Below, in pieces: positions 8,596 through 19,337 of a stretch of 64,000 nt of DNA. Made by a program: the position numbers and the translations under genes. Position 1 is the first letter of the stretch. Each line of letters opens with the position of its first letter. The notes under the pieces were generated by a model that worked only from the letters and a program-made list of their open reading frames with translations, did no database searches and was not told where the DNA came from. Source of the DNA: Microbacterium sp. SA39 (GTDB taxonomy: Bacteria; Actinomycetota; Actinomycetes; Actinomycetales; Microbacteriaceae); contig NZ_JXRU01000029.1 in NCBI RefSeq assembly GCF_000967865.1, positions 1-64,000 of the forward strand, read 5' to 3'.

Positions 8596-9800
8596 GTCGC
8601 GACCGCTCCGATCACGCGAGGGTCGGTCGCGTCGGGGTCGTCGATGACGGCGACCACCTTCCACTTGTCGAACGCCGTGCAGGGGTGGGAGAGCCCGAGC
8701 CTGACGACCTCGCCGACGGAGACGGATGCCGAATCGGCGAGCCGGAGGAAGGCGTGCTGGTCGTTCAGCGCGGTGATCTCCCCGGCCACCGACTGCGGCA
8801 CCGGAAGGTCGATGTCGAACGGCACGTCCCGGCGTCCGGCGTCGAGCAGGGCGAGCCCCTCCTCCGGCTGCGAGACCACGCGCGTCCAGACATGCATGGC
8901 CGAGCGCAGCGGCGCGGTTCCGGTGAGCGCCCCGAACGGCGACATCCGGCCGTAGAAGCCGTCGTCGTGAATCTGGAACGCGCCCGACCGCAGCACGACG
9001 TCGGCTCCGGCGCCGCGCTTCAGGACGGCCGCGGCACGATCGGGGAAGGAGCTGCCTCCGGCGGTGAGAACCGGACGGATGCCGCCGGGGTAGTGCAGGC
9101 GCTCGTGCAGGTCGACCAGGGTCTGAAGGTAGCGGTCGACGGCCGCGACCGACTCATCGCTCCGATCGGGACCGAAGGGCCCCTCATAGCCGGCGACACC
9201 TGCGAGCCTCAGCCCGGGGGCTGCGGAGATCGCGTCCGCGATCCGCAGGCCTTCCTCCACCGTGCGGGCACCGGTGCGTCCGGCCGCTCCCCCGAGTTCG
9301 ACGAGGACGTCCAGCGGCCTCGACGGAACGGACAGCGCCGCGGCGAGGATGTCGACGCCGTCGAGGGAGTCCGCCCAGCACAGGATCCTCAGACCGGCAT
9401 CCGCGCGGAGGAGCTCGCCGAGCCGCTCGGCGGCGGCAGCATCGGTGACCGCGTTCGCGATCAGCACGGTCGGGACTCCGGCATCGACGGCGACCTCCGC
9501 CTGCCAGGGCGTCGCGACAGAGATGCCCCACGCACCGGCATCGAGCAGCCGCTGCCACAGCGCCGGCGCCATGGTCGTCTTGCCGTGCGGCGCGAGAAGA
9601 ACGTCTTCCCTGCGCGCCCAGGAGAACACTGTCCCCTCGTTATGCGCGAGCGCGCTCTCCTGCACCGTCAGGACCGGCGTCATCAGGTTCGAAAGGCGCA
9701 GGTCCGCGCTGGGGATCTCGGACAGGCGGAGCCCGCGCGCACGAGCAGGAAAGCCTTTGGTCCAGGCGCCGAGCACGGGATCCGGATTTTGTAGAGGCAC
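8586..9800 (-). CDS. PLP-dependent D-serine dehydratase / D-threonine aldolase-like enzyme
   Basis: A 404-residue fold-type III PLP enzyme with an alanine-racemase-like barrel. Lys74 in LLAPHGKTTMAP is the expected Schiff-base lysine. The C-terminal D-serine-dehydratase-like domain carries GLSHPCTAFDKW, where His372 and Cys374 are the usual metal ligands. Members act on D-serine, D-threonine or other D-hydroxy-amino acids; many are labelled amino-acid deaminase. The start is GTG 9800 with no clear ribosome site. It overlaps the fusion gene downstream by ten bases and is divergent from RidA, which destroys the reactive enamines such dehydratases release. Confidence 0.82.
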   Translation of the reverse strand: MPLQNPDPVLGAWTKGFPARARGLRLSEIPSADLRLSNLMTPVLTVQESALAHNEGTVFSWARREDVLLAPHGKTTMAPALWQRLLDAGAWGISVATPWQAEVAVDAGVPTVLIANAVTDAAAAERLGELLRADAGLRILCWADSLDGVDILAAALSVPSRPLDVLVELGGAAGRTGARTVEEGLRIADAISAAPGLRLAGVAGYEGPFGPDRSDESVAAVDRYLQTLVDLHERLHYPGGIRPVLTAGGSSFPDRAAAVLKRGAGADVVLRSGAFQIHDDGFYGRMSPFGALTGTAPLRSAMHVWTRVVSQPEEGLALLDAGRRDVPFDIDLPVPQSVAGEITALNDQHAFLRLADSASVSVGEVVRLGLSHPCTAFDKWKVVAVIDDPDATDPRVIGAVATCF

Positions 9801-9825
9801 CTAACAAGGCTACTAGGGTGGATGC

Positions 9826-10230
9826 ATGACTGCGAAGACCCGAGTTTCCACCGACGCCGCCCCTGCCCCCGCCCATACCTTCTCGCAGGGCGTCCGCAAG
9901 GGACCCATCGTGCAGATCTCCGGACAGGGCCCGGTCCACCCGGAGACGAACGAATACCTTTTCCCCGGCGATGTCGCCGCGCAGACGACGCGCACGCTCG
10001 AGAACGTCAGGGCGATCGTCGAGGCCTCCGGTGCCACATTCGACGACGTGGTGATGCTGCGCGTCTATCTCACGAAGCGCGAGGACTTCCCGATCATGAA
10101 CGAGGCGTACGGGGCTTTCGTGAACGCGCACACGACGAGCGGCGTGCTCCCCTCCCGCACGACCGTGTTCACCGGGCTTCCCCGCGAGGAGATGCTGGTC
10201 GAGATCGACGGACTCGCGGTCATCGGCTGA
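9826..10230 (+). CDS. RidA family enamine/imine deaminase
   Basis: A 134-residue RidA/YjgF/UK114 protein. It shows SQGVRKGPIVQISGQGP, TLENVRAIVEASGATFDDVV and the C-terminal PSRTTVFTG with the conserved Arg, followed by VEIDGLAV. The family hydrolyses 2-aminoacrylate and other enamines released by PLP dehydratases. Only 25 bp separate its start from the divergent start of the PLP D-amino-acid enzyme, so a shared control region and functional link are plausible. Confidence 0.9.
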   Translation: MTAKTRVSTDAAPAPAHTFSQGVRKGPIVQISGQGPVHPETNEYLFPGDVAAQTTRTLENVRAIVEASGATFDDVVMLRVYLTKREDFPIMNEAYGAFVNAHTTSGVLPSRTTVFTGLPREEMLVEIDGLAVIG

Positions 10231-10238
10231 CCTTTTTT
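10218..10238 (+). terminator. short intrinsic terminator after ridA
   Basis: GGTCA (10218-10222) and TGACC (10228-10232) form a 5-bp stem with a 5-base loop, followed at once by six T residues (10233-10238). A T6 run is rare in this GC-rich sequence. The stem overlaps the last codons and stop of ridA. It is weak but well placed. Confidence 0.5.
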
Positions 10239-10333
10239 GCGGCCTGACCTGCGCCACAGACCGTTGCCTCCCCGTTACCTCCCATCCCGTACTATTGATC
10301 GACAGGACACGTGAGAGCCGGGGGGTGAAGTTC

Positions 10334-11824
10334 GTGACCGATGTGATATCAGTGCCGGGCGCAGCAGCAGGGGCGCAGGGGAATGACGACGCACCCACTG
10401 CGGTCATCGCACCGACCGGTACTCTCTCCGACTCGACACTGCCGGCCGACGGCGAACAGCCGCTCGCGTGGGCACCCACCGAACCTGCACCGAAGAAGCG
10501 CCGCCTCGGTCTGTGGATCGGCCTGGGCATCGGAGTGGTCGCGCTCGGAGCAGGCGCCGCCTCGATGATCCTGATCGCCCCGGGCACCACCGTCGCCGGC
10601 ATTCCCGTCGGGTGGATGACTCCGGGCGCCGCCGCCGACGCGATCTCCGCTCACGTGGCAGAGACCGAGGTCGTCCTCACCGGTGAAGGCGACGGCACTG
10701 TGCTGACCGGCGCCGATCTCGGCGCGACCGTCGACGCCACCGCACTCGCCGACGAGGCCTTCGCCACGGCGCCGATGTGGAACCTCGGCGCGTGGATGGG
10801 CGACTCGGTGCCCGCTGACATCACCTTCGACACAGAGGTGGCGACGAGTGCGCTGCGTGCCGCTGTGCCGACGAGCTTCGCGAATCCGGTCGACGCCGGC
10901 GTGGTGTTCGACGCCGCGACCGCGTCCTACATCGCGACACCGGCCGAGAGCGGAACCGGCATCGACGCGACGGCGCTCAACGCCGCCTTCGCCGACGCGA
11001 TCGCTGGCGGCAGCAAGACACTGGAGTTCCCCGGCGGCCCCACCGAGGCCCTGCCGGCCGTCTCCGACGACGACGCAGCCGCCACCGTCGCCGAGCTGAA
11101 CACCATGCTGACGACGATCGGCTTCTACGTCGGCGAAGAGCGCACGGTTCCGGTCGATCCGGCGACCGCCGCGACCTGGCTCAGCGTCGTCGACGACGAC
11201 GGTCAGTTGCGCATCGAGGCCGACGCCCAGGCCATTCAGGCCACCGTCGACGCACTCCCCGGTGCCGTGGACCGCGCGCCGGTCAACGCGACGACCATCG
11301 TCGATTCGGCGGGCAACGTGCTCCGCGAGGAGCAGGCCGGCGTCACCGGCCGCACGGTGGGCGACACGTCCGGCGTCGCCGAACGATTCTCCGAGCAGCT
11401 CGTCGCCCGCGACGGCGTCTTCCCGCTCGAGGTCGCCGAGGTCCCCTTCGAGACGGTGAGTCTTTTCCGCAAGATCGACATCGACCTGGGCTCGCAGCGT
11501 GCCACCCTCTACGAGAACGGCAACGTCGTGAACTCCTGGGCGGTCTCCACCGGTCTTCCGGGAACGCCGACCCCCACCGGCAACTTCAAGGTCTTCGCGC
11601 ACACGAGGGTGCAGGACATGGGCTGCTATCCCGGTGCGCCGTACTGCACCGAGGATGTGCCGTGGATCACCTGGTTCGCGCCGAACATCGGCTTCCACGG
11701 CACCTACTGGCACAACAACTACGGTCAGCGCATGAGCCACGGCTGCGTCAACCTGCCGATCGATCTGGCCAAGTACGTCTACGACTGGTCCCCCGTCGGC
11801 CTCGAGGTCTCGGTCTTCAACTGA
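10334..11824 (+). CDS. membrane-anchored L,D-transpeptidase (YkuD domain)
   Basis: About 496 residues. A cytoplasmic head of about 55 residues ends in KKRR, followed by one membrane helix (about 58-82), a long extracytoplasmic region resembling the putative peptidoglycan-binding domain often joined to YkuD, and a C-terminal YkuD domain with GFHGTYWHNNYGQ and SHGCVNLP, catalytic Cys471. It makes 3-3 peptidoglycan crosslinks or attaches proteins to the wall. GTG 10334 is preferred because of a G-rich Shine-Dalgarno about eight bases upstream; GTG 10325 is an alternative. A strong hairpin follows the gene. Confidence 0.9.
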   Translation: MTDVISVPGAAAGAQGNDDAPTAVIAPTGTLSDSTLPADGEQPLAWAPTEPAPKKRRLGLWIGLGIGVVALGAGAASMILIAPGTTVAGIPVGWMTPGAAADAISAHVAETEVVLTGEGDGTVLTGADLGATVDATALADEAFATAPMWNLGAWMGDSVPADITFDTEVATSALRAAVPTSFANPVDAGVVFDAATASYIATPAESGTGIDATALNAAFADAIAGGSKTLEFPGGPTEALPAVSDDDAAATVAELNTMLTTIGFYVGEERTVPVDPATAATWLSVVDDDGQLRIEADAQAIQATVDALPGAVDRAPVNATTIVDSAGNVLREEQAGVTGRTVGDTSGVAERFSEQLVARDGVFPLEVAEVPFETVSLFRKIDIDLGSQRATLYENGNVVNSWAVSTGLPGTPTPTGNFKVFAHTRVQDMGCYPGAPYCTEDVPWITWFAPNIGFHGTYWHNNYGQRMSHGCVNLPIDLAKYVYDWSPVGLEVSVFN

Positions 11825-11853
11825 GTCCCCCTTCACGGAGACCCGGAGATATA

Positions 11854-11886
11854 CGAAGGGGCGGATGCGACGCATCCGCCCCTTCG
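11854..11886. terminator. bidirectional terminator between the L,D-transpeptidase and isocitrate dehydrogenase genes
   Basis: A perfect 16-bp inverted repeat CGAAGGGGCGGATGCG / CGCATCCGCCCCTTCG is separated by one A. It stands between two convergent genes, so it can end both transcripts. There is no long T tract. The same outer 15 bases recur in the hairpin at 37811-37844. Confidence 0.8.
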
Positions 11887-11894
11887 TGTTCCCG

Positions 11895-14114
<2,220 letters not shown>

Positions 14115-14290
14115 CAGGAGGTTCTCCGTTCGCGGGGTCTATTTGTCTCGATACCAAGATAGCTGAGCGGCTGTCGCGCCGCTGTCGGCCGGGCGCGGCG
14201 ACGGCCGCCTCTCCCCTGCGCCTCATCTGGAGCAGGTGAAAAGTTCGCGCGAAGCGCGTTCGCGCGCGCGGGAGGCATTAGCCTGGGTGC

Positions 14291-14749
14291 ATGTCCGAAC
14301 TGCGCATGGTCGAACTCTCCGCTGCGACGATCGTCGCCGTGAACAACCTGTCGCTCAAGCCCGGACAGGAGCAGTTCCTCGCGCCGGTCTCCTACGGGAT
14401 CGCGGCCACGGTCATCAACCCGCAGACGTCGTGGCAGCGCGTGATCCTCGACGGCGACGAGGTCGTGGGCTTCGTCAGTGCGAACTTCGACGACGAGGCT
14501 CCGGAGGAGCACTTCCGCTCTGTGCTGTGGCGCATCAACGTCGACGCCGACGATCAGGGCCGGGGTGTCGGACGCTTTGCTGTCGAGGCGCTCATCGAGG
14601 AAGCGCGTCTTCGCGAGGTCGACCACGTGAACGTGATCTACGAGGCGGGCGACGGCGGACCCGAGAACTTCTTCCACCGCGTCGGTTTCACGCCCGTCGG
14701 CGAGACGGCGTACGGCGAGATCATCGCGCAGATCCGCGTCACCGACTAG
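14291..14749 (+). CDS. GNAT family N-acetyltransferase
   Basis: A 152-residue GNAT protein. The acetyl-CoA loop is ADDQGRGVGRFAVEAL (the Q/R-x-x-G-x-G pattern) at about residues 97-112, preceded by the strand WRINVDAD. The C-terminal NFFHRVGFTPVG is the usual final GNAT segment. It acetylates an amino group of a small molecule, antibiotic or protein; the substrate is unknown. It is monocistronic, with a strong hairpin three bases after its stop. Confidence 0.85.
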   Translation: MSELRMVELSAATIVAVNNLSLKPGQEQFLAPVSYGIAATVINPQTSWQRVILDGDEVVGFVSANFDDEAPEEHFRSVLWRINVDADDQGRGVGRFAVEALIEEARLREVDHVNVIYEAGDGGPENFFHRVGFTPVGETAYGEIIAQIRVTD

Positions 14750-14752
14750 ACC

Positions 14753-14797
14753 GGCGGCGGGGTCTCGAATCCCCTCCCCCATCGAGACCCCGTCGCC
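14753..14797 (+). terminator. intrinsic terminator after the GNAT gene
   Basis: GGCGGCGGGGTCTCGA (14753-14768) pairs with TCGAGACCCCGTCGCC (14782-14797), a 16-bp stem with one mismatch and a 13-base loop, followed by TTT. The GAGACCCCG core also forms the palindrome at 32423-32500. Confidence 0.75.
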
Positions 14798-14914
14798 TTT
14801 GATCGGCCGCCACGGGACCGCTCCCACTCGTCGCCGTCGCAATATGTTGCGAGCAACCACAAAAAGCTTGCGCTCCGGCATCCGTCGTGCCTATCATCAC
14901 TCCAGAGGCTTTGG

Positions 14915-14926
14915 CGAAACGCTTCG
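14915..14926. promoter_or_regulatory. LacI-type operator upstream of the lacI-family gene
   Basis: CGAAACGCTTCG is a pseudo-palindrome centred on CG, 33 bp before the regulator's ATG. It has the same core as the longer palindrome at 16002-16023 upstream of the transporter genes. This indicates autoregulation by the adjacent LacI protein (inference from matching sequence and position). Confidence 0.65.
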
Positions 14927-14958
14927 ACAGTTCCCCGCACGATGACGATGGAGTCAGC

Positions 14959-15972
14959 ATGACGACGATCCATGAGGTGGCCCAGGCCGCCGGCGTGTCG
15001 ATCAGCACCGTCTCCTATGCGCTCAGCGGCAAGCGGCCCGTCTCCGACAAGACGCGTACGCGCATCGAGGATGCGGCTCGCGTTCTCGGCTACGAGCCGG
15101 ATGCCGGCGCACGGATGCTGGCCGGACGCCGCACGCACATCTTCGCCCTGACCGAGCCGCTGCGCGCGGACACCCATGCCCCGACTCACATGGCCTTCGT
15201 GCTCGCGACCGCGGTCGCGGCCCGTCGACGCGGCTACGACATCCTGCTGCTGACGGACGAGCAGGCCTCGGAGGGGATGAACCGCGTCGCAGCCAGCAAC
15301 CTCGTCGATGCCATCCTCGTGCTGGACGTGGCGCCCGACGACGAGCGGGCCGCGATCGCACGCTCCGTGCGCACCCCCACGATCTTCATCGGCATCCCCG
15401 ACGACCAGGAGGGGCTGACCTGCGTCGACCTCGACTTCGGGGCCGCCGGGCACCTCGCCGTGGATCGCCTCGCCGATGCCGGACACACCCGCGTCACCCT
15501 CCTCGGGCAGACCGAGGTCGCGTACCGCAGGTCGAACTTCCCGCGTCGACTGCTCCACGGCGTGCAGGATCGTGCCCTCGAACGCGGCGTCGCGCTGGAC
15601 TGGATCACGACCGGCGCTTCCGCGACCGACGCGGCCTCGGTGCGATCGGCCGCAGAGGCCGCGATCGAGCGCGGCATCCGTGCCTTCATCGTGCATGCCG
15701 TCGACGACGTGCACGTCGCCCTCCTCACCGTGCTCGAGGAGCGGGGACTGCGCGTGGGAGACGACGTGTCGGTCATCTCCGCCGCCGCCTCCTTCGACAC
15801 GGCGACCCTGAGCGTGCCGATCGACACGATTCCGCTGGTGCCGCAGCAGTCCTGCGAACTGGCCGTCGACCTCGCGGTCCGCCGCCTGGAAGAGGCGAAC
15901 GTGCAGGCTCGCGTTCATCTCATCCCGCCCGAATACCGCTCCGCCGGATCCGTCGCCGCCCCACAGGGCTGA
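14959..15972 (+). CDS. LacI family transcriptional regulator
   Basis: A 338-residue repressor. Residues 1-50 hold the LacI helix-turn-helix TIHEVAQAAGVSISTVSYAL followed by the hinge helix. The rest is a periplasmic-binding-protein-like sensor domain. ATG 14959 places the HTH at the N-terminus as the family requires; an in-frame ATG at 14887 would add 24 atypical residues and include the operator. It probably represses itself and the downstream binding protein, permease and glycosidase genes until an oligosaccharide or sugar binds. Confidence 0.9.
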   Translation: MTTIHEVAQAAGVSISTVSYALSGKRPVSDKTRTRIEDAARVLGYEPDAGARMLAGRRTHIFALTEPLRADTHAPTHMAFVLATAVAARRRGYDILLLTDEQASEGMNRVAASNLVDAILVLDVAPDDERAAIARSVRTPTIFIGIPDDQEGLTCVDLDFGAAGHLAVDRLADAGHTRVTLLGQTEVAYRRSNFPRRLLHGVQDRALERGVALDWITTGASATDAASVRSAAEAAIERGIRAFIVHAVDDVHVALLTVLEERGLRVGDDVSVISAAASFDTATLSVPIDTIPLVPQQSCELAVDLAVRRLEEANVQARVHLIPPEYRSAGSVAAPQG

Positions 15973-16001
15973 CATCCATCGGATAATGCATCCGCACGCG
16001 C

Positions 16002-16023
16002 ATCATCGAAACGCTTCGATGAT
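16002..16023. promoter_or_regulatory. LacI operator upstream of the ABC sugar operon
   Basis: A perfect 9-bp inverted repeat, ATCATCGAA and TTCGATGAT, flanks a central ACGC, giving the core TCGAAACGCTTCGA. It lies 74 bp before the binding-protein start and matches the site at 14915-14926. It has the classic form of an actinobacterial LacI-family operator. Confidence 0.75.
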
Positions 16024-16096
16024 CGCTTCACACAACTGAATACCCGACCCAGAGAAGTGTCCGGCCCGTTGGGCCACCGAGAAAGGAGTGCCGACG

Positions 16097-17404
16097 ATGG
16101 CACGCAACATCCGCAGGACGAAGGCGCTGACCATGATGGCGGCGCTCACCGCGACCGGGATCGCTCTGAGCGGCTGCTCAGGCGGCTCGGGCGACGAAGG
16201 CGGCGACGGCGAGACCCTCAAGCTCTGGCACTACGAGGGAGCCGACAGCGCCATGGGCAAGGCGTGGGCCGAGTCCATCAAGATCTTCGAGGAGGAGACC
16301 GGCGCGAAGGTCGAGTTCGAGGAGAAGTCCTTCGAGCAGATCCAGAAGACGGCCAGCCAGGTGCTCGACACCGACGCCGCGCCCGACCTGATGGAATTCA
16401 ACAAGGGCAACGCGACCGCGGGGTTCCTCGCCTCGACCGGTCTGATCGCCGACATCTCGGATGCCGTGGCGGAGTACGGCTGGGACGAGAAGCTCGCCCC
16501 GTCGCTGCAGACGACCGCGAAGTACTCCGACGACGGGGTCATGGGCGGCGAGACCTGGTTCGGCGTTCCCAACTACGGCGAGTTCGTCGGCGTCTACTAC
16601 AACGAGAACGCCTTCGCGGAAGCCGGACTCGCGATCCCCACCACCTACGAGGAGTTCGTCGACGTGCTCGACGCGTTCGTCGCGAAGGGCATCACCCCGC
16701 TCGCCGAGGCCGGCGCCGAGTACCCGCTCGGACAGCTCTGGTACCAGCTCGCACTCCTCGAGGGCGACCGAGGTTTCGTCGACGACTACCAGCTCTACAA
16801 GGAGCCGGTCGACTGGGAGGGCCCGGAGATCACCTCGGCCACCGAGACCCTGAAGGAGTACGTCGACAAGGGCTACATCGCCTCGGACGTCTCATCGGTC
16901 AAGGCCGAGGATGCCGGCGTCTCGTTCATCAACGGCACCTCGCCGATCTTCGTGTCCGGCTCCTGGTGGTTCGGTCGCTTCGTGGCCGAGGCGACGGACT
17001 TCGACTGGACGATGACGGCATTCCCCGGCGCCGACCTGTCGCTCGGCTCCTCGGGCAACCTGTGGGTCGTGCCGGAGAACGCCGCGAACAAAGAGCTGGC
17101 GTACGAGTTCATCGACATCACCATGCGCCCGGAGATCCAGGCGATCATCGGCAACAACGGCGGCCTGCCGGTCGCCGCGGACACGGCCGACATCACGGAT
17201 GAGAAGAGCGCGGCGCTGATCGAGACGTTCAACGGAGTGCTCGACGCCGACGGCCTCTCGTTCTACCCGGACTGGCCCGCCCCCGGCTTCTACGACGTGA
17301 TCGTCCAGGAGCTCCAGGGTCTCATCACGGGCTCGCAGGACGTGAAGACGACGAACACCAACCTCGGGGAGCAGTACGACGAGGGCACCTCCGAATACCG
17401 CTGA
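16097..17404 (+). CDS. ABC transporter sugar-binding lipoprotein
   Basis: A 435-residue family 1 extracellular solute-binding protein. A basic N-terminus and hydrophobic segment end in the lipobox LSGC, with lipidated Cys27 followed by a Gly/Ser/Asp linker. The mature part has the NYGEFVGVYYNENAF and TTYEEFVDVLDAF segments typical of oligosaccharide binders. ATG 16097 is chosen because AGAAAGGAG sits eight bases upstream; GTG 16088 would overlap that site. It captures the substrate imported by the two permeases. No cognate ATPase is encoded here, so a shared MsiK-type ATPase is likely. Confidence 0.9.
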   Translation: MARNIRRTKALTMMAALTATGIALSGCSGGSGDEGGDGETLKLWHYEGADSAMGKAWAESIKIFEEETGAKVEFEEKSFEQIQKTASQVLDTDAAPDLMEFNKGNATAGFLASTGLIADISDAVAEYGWDEKLAPSLQTTAKYSDDGVMGGETWFGVPNYGEFVGVYYNENAFAEAGLAIPTTYEEFVDVLDAFVAKGITPLAEAGAEYPLGQLWYQLALLEGDRGFVDDYQLYKEPVDWEGPEITSATETLKEYVDKGYIASDVSSVKAEDAGVSFINGTSPIFVSGSWWFGRFVAEATDFDWTMTAFPGADLSLGSSGNLWVVPENAANKELAYEFIDITMRPEIQAIIGNNGGLPVAADTADITDEKSAALIETFNGVLDADGLSFYPDWPAPGFYDVIVQELQGLITGSQDVKTTNTNLGEQYDEGTSEYR

Positions 17405-17411
17405 CCCGTCC

Positions 17412-17439
17412 GCGGGGGCGGCGGCCGCGCCGCCCCCGC
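17412..17439 (+). promoter_or_regulatory. intercistronic GC hairpin between binding-protein and permease genes
   Basis: GCGGGGGCGGC (17412-17422) pairs perfectly with GCCGCCCCCGC (17429-17439) around a 6-base loop, in the gap after the binding-protein stop. There is no T tract. Such hairpins often protect the upstream message or attenuate the downstream one, keeping the binding protein in excess over the permeases. Confidence 0.6.
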
Positions 17440-17457
17440 ACTCACCTGGAGGTGAAC

Positions 17458-18450
17458 ATGTCACTCGCCACACGCGACGCCAGATCGAAATCGGGCCGCA
17501 CGACACCGCGCCGCACGAAGCTCCCACCCGAGGAGCCGTCGATCCCCCAGCGCACCGGCGGCACCGGGGCGTACTGGCTGTACCTGCTCCCCGGCTTCGC
17601 GCTGCTGCTCGTCGTCGTCATCGTGCCGCTCATCTGGAACGTGTACCTCACCTTCACGAAGTGGAAGGGCGTGCGCACGCCGGAGTTCATCGGGCTCGAG
17701 AACTGGCAGAAGATCCTTACCGACAGCGACTTCTGGACATCGTTCACCAACTCGGTGTGGATGATCCTCGCGATGGTCGTCGTCCCCACGATCGTCGGAC
17801 TCATCGTTGCCGCTCTGCTCTTCGACGTCGTCGGCCGCAAGTTCGGCGGCAAGGTCGGCAGCTTCCTGCGGGCCACCTACTACCTTCCCCAGATCCTCCC
17901 GATCGCCGTGGCCGGCATCGTCATCGGATGGATCGTGCGCCCCGGCGGCGACGGTGCGCTGAACCAGATCCTCGGCGCGTTCGGCATCCCGGCTTACGAC
18001 TGGCTCGGCCAGATGCCGTCCGCCCTCATCGTCCTGATGGTCGTCATGGTCTGGGTGCAGCTCGGCTACCCCGTGGTCGTGTTCATGGCCGCGCTTCAGC
18101 GCGTCGACCCCGAGCTCTACGAGGCCGCGGAACTCGACGGTGCGAACTGGCTGCAGCGCTTCACCGCCATCACGATGAGCATCATCCGTCCGGAGATCTT
18201 CGTCGTGACCCTGACCTGCACGATCGCCGCCCTCAAGGTGTTCGGCCCGGTCTACATCATCACGCGCGGCGGTCCCGCGGGCGCGACGCTCGTCCCCGCC
18301 TACTACGCGTACCAGGAGTTCTTCACCAAGCGGAACGTCGGCTACGGCGCGACGATCGCCACCGTGCTCACCATCGTCGTGGTCATCGTGTCGATCGTGT
18401 TCATCCGCGTGCAGAACTCGCTCGAGCGCAAGGAAAGGGCGGGTCTGTGA
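17458..18450 (+). CDS. ABC sugar permease, MalF/UgpA type
   Basis: A 330-residue inner-membrane permease with a charged cytoplasmic head of about 35 residues, then six predicted membrane helices. The EAA loop YEAAELDGANWLQRF contacts the ATPase. ATG 17458 has GGAGG six bases upstream. The downstream permease start overlaps its stop (TGATG). It forms half of the membrane channel for the binding protein's sugar. Confidence 0.9.
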   Translation: MSLATRDARSKSGRTTPRRTKLPPEEPSIPQRTGGTGAYWLYLLPGFALLLVVVIVPLIWNVYLTFTKWKGVRTPEFIGLENWQKILTDSDFWTSFTNSVWMILAMVVVPTIVGLIVAALLFDVVGRKFGGKVGSFLRATYYLPQILPIAVAGIVIGWIVRPGGDGALNQILGAFGIPAYDWLGQMPSALIVLMVVMVWVQLGYPVVVFMAALQRVDPELYEAAELDGANWLQRFTAITMSIIRPEIFVVTLTCTIAALKVFGPVYIITRGGPAGATLVPAYYAYQEFFTKRNVGYGATIATVLTIVVVIVSIVFIRVQNSLERKERAGL

Positions 18451-19337
18451 TGCACGCCACCACTGCCATCGTCACCGGCAAGCCGTCGAAGAGCCGCCCC
18501 CGCGGCGGCATGACGAAGAAGCGCCCGATCGACTGGCTGCTGCTCGCACTGGTGGTCGTCGGTGCCATCCTCGTGATCGCGCCGTTCTACCTCGTGCTCG
18601 TCAACTCCTTCAAGTCGCCGGTCGACTATGCGACGTCCGGGCCGCTCGCCTTCCCCGAGACGCTCGACTTCGGCGGGATCATCAAGTTCTGGGAGCGGGT
18701 GAACTTCCCGGAGAAGGTCTGGAACTCGCTCTTCATCGCTGCAGTCGTCTCGGTGCTCGCGGTCGTCATCTCGATGTTGAACGCCTTCGCGATCGGTATC
18801 GGCAGGGTCCGCGGTCGCAGCTGGATCGTGCTGCTGTTCCTGATGGCCAACCTGCTGCCGCAGGAGGCGCTGCTCTACCCGCTGTACTACATGTTCAAAT
18901 CCGTGGGCCTGTACGACAACGTGTGGGCGGTGATCATCGTGTTCACGGTGATCCAGGCGGCGTTCGGCACCTACCTGTTGTCGTCCGTGTACGGCACCTT
19001 CCCGAAGGAGATCCTCGAGGCCGCGTCGCTCGACGGTGCGACCCGCTGGCAGATCCTGTGGCGGGTGGTCTTCCCGATCAGCCGCCCGACGCTGTCTGTG
19101 CTGCTCATCTTCTTCTTCATCTGGACGTGGAACGAGTTCCTCATCCCGCTGACGTTCCTCGCGTCGAACGCCAACCAGACCGTCCCGGTCGCGATCAGCG
19201 TGCTCCAGGGCGACCGCCTGATGGACGTCACGACCACGAGCGCGTCGGCTCTGCTCGGCATCATCCCCACGCTCATCTTCTTCCTCATCTTCCAGCGCAC
19301 GCTCACACGCGGCATCACGGCAGGAGCAGTCAAGTAA
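18450..19337 (+). CDS. ABC sugar permease, MalG/UgpE type
   Basis: A 295-residue permease with six membrane helices and the EAA loop LEAASLDGATRWQILWRVVFP. It pairs with the preceding permease. ATG 18450 shares one base with the upstream stop, and its own TAA overlaps the next ATG by one base (TAATG). These couplings indicate a single translated operon with the GH31 gene. Confidence 0.9.
   Translation: MHATTAIVTGKPSKSRPRGGMTKKRPIDWLLLALVVVGAILVIAPFYLVLVNSFKSPVDYATSGPLAFPETLDFGGIIKFWERVNFPEKVWNSLFIAAVVSVLAVVISMLNAFAIGIGRVRGRSWIVLLFLMANLLPQEALLYPLYYMFKSVGLYDNVWAVIIVFTVIQAAFGTYLLSSVYGTFPKEILEAASLDGATRWQILWRVVFPISRPTLSVLLIFFFIWTWNEFLIPLTFLASNANQTVPVAISVLQGDRLMDVTTTSASALLGIIPTLIFFLIFQRTLTRGITAGAVK

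Noticed and set aside
5125..8955. A 1276-codon plus-strand open frame over the hexosaminidase fusion
   Set aside because: It is the mirror of a well-supported minus-strand gene, is Arg/His-rich, and has no domain or ribosome site.
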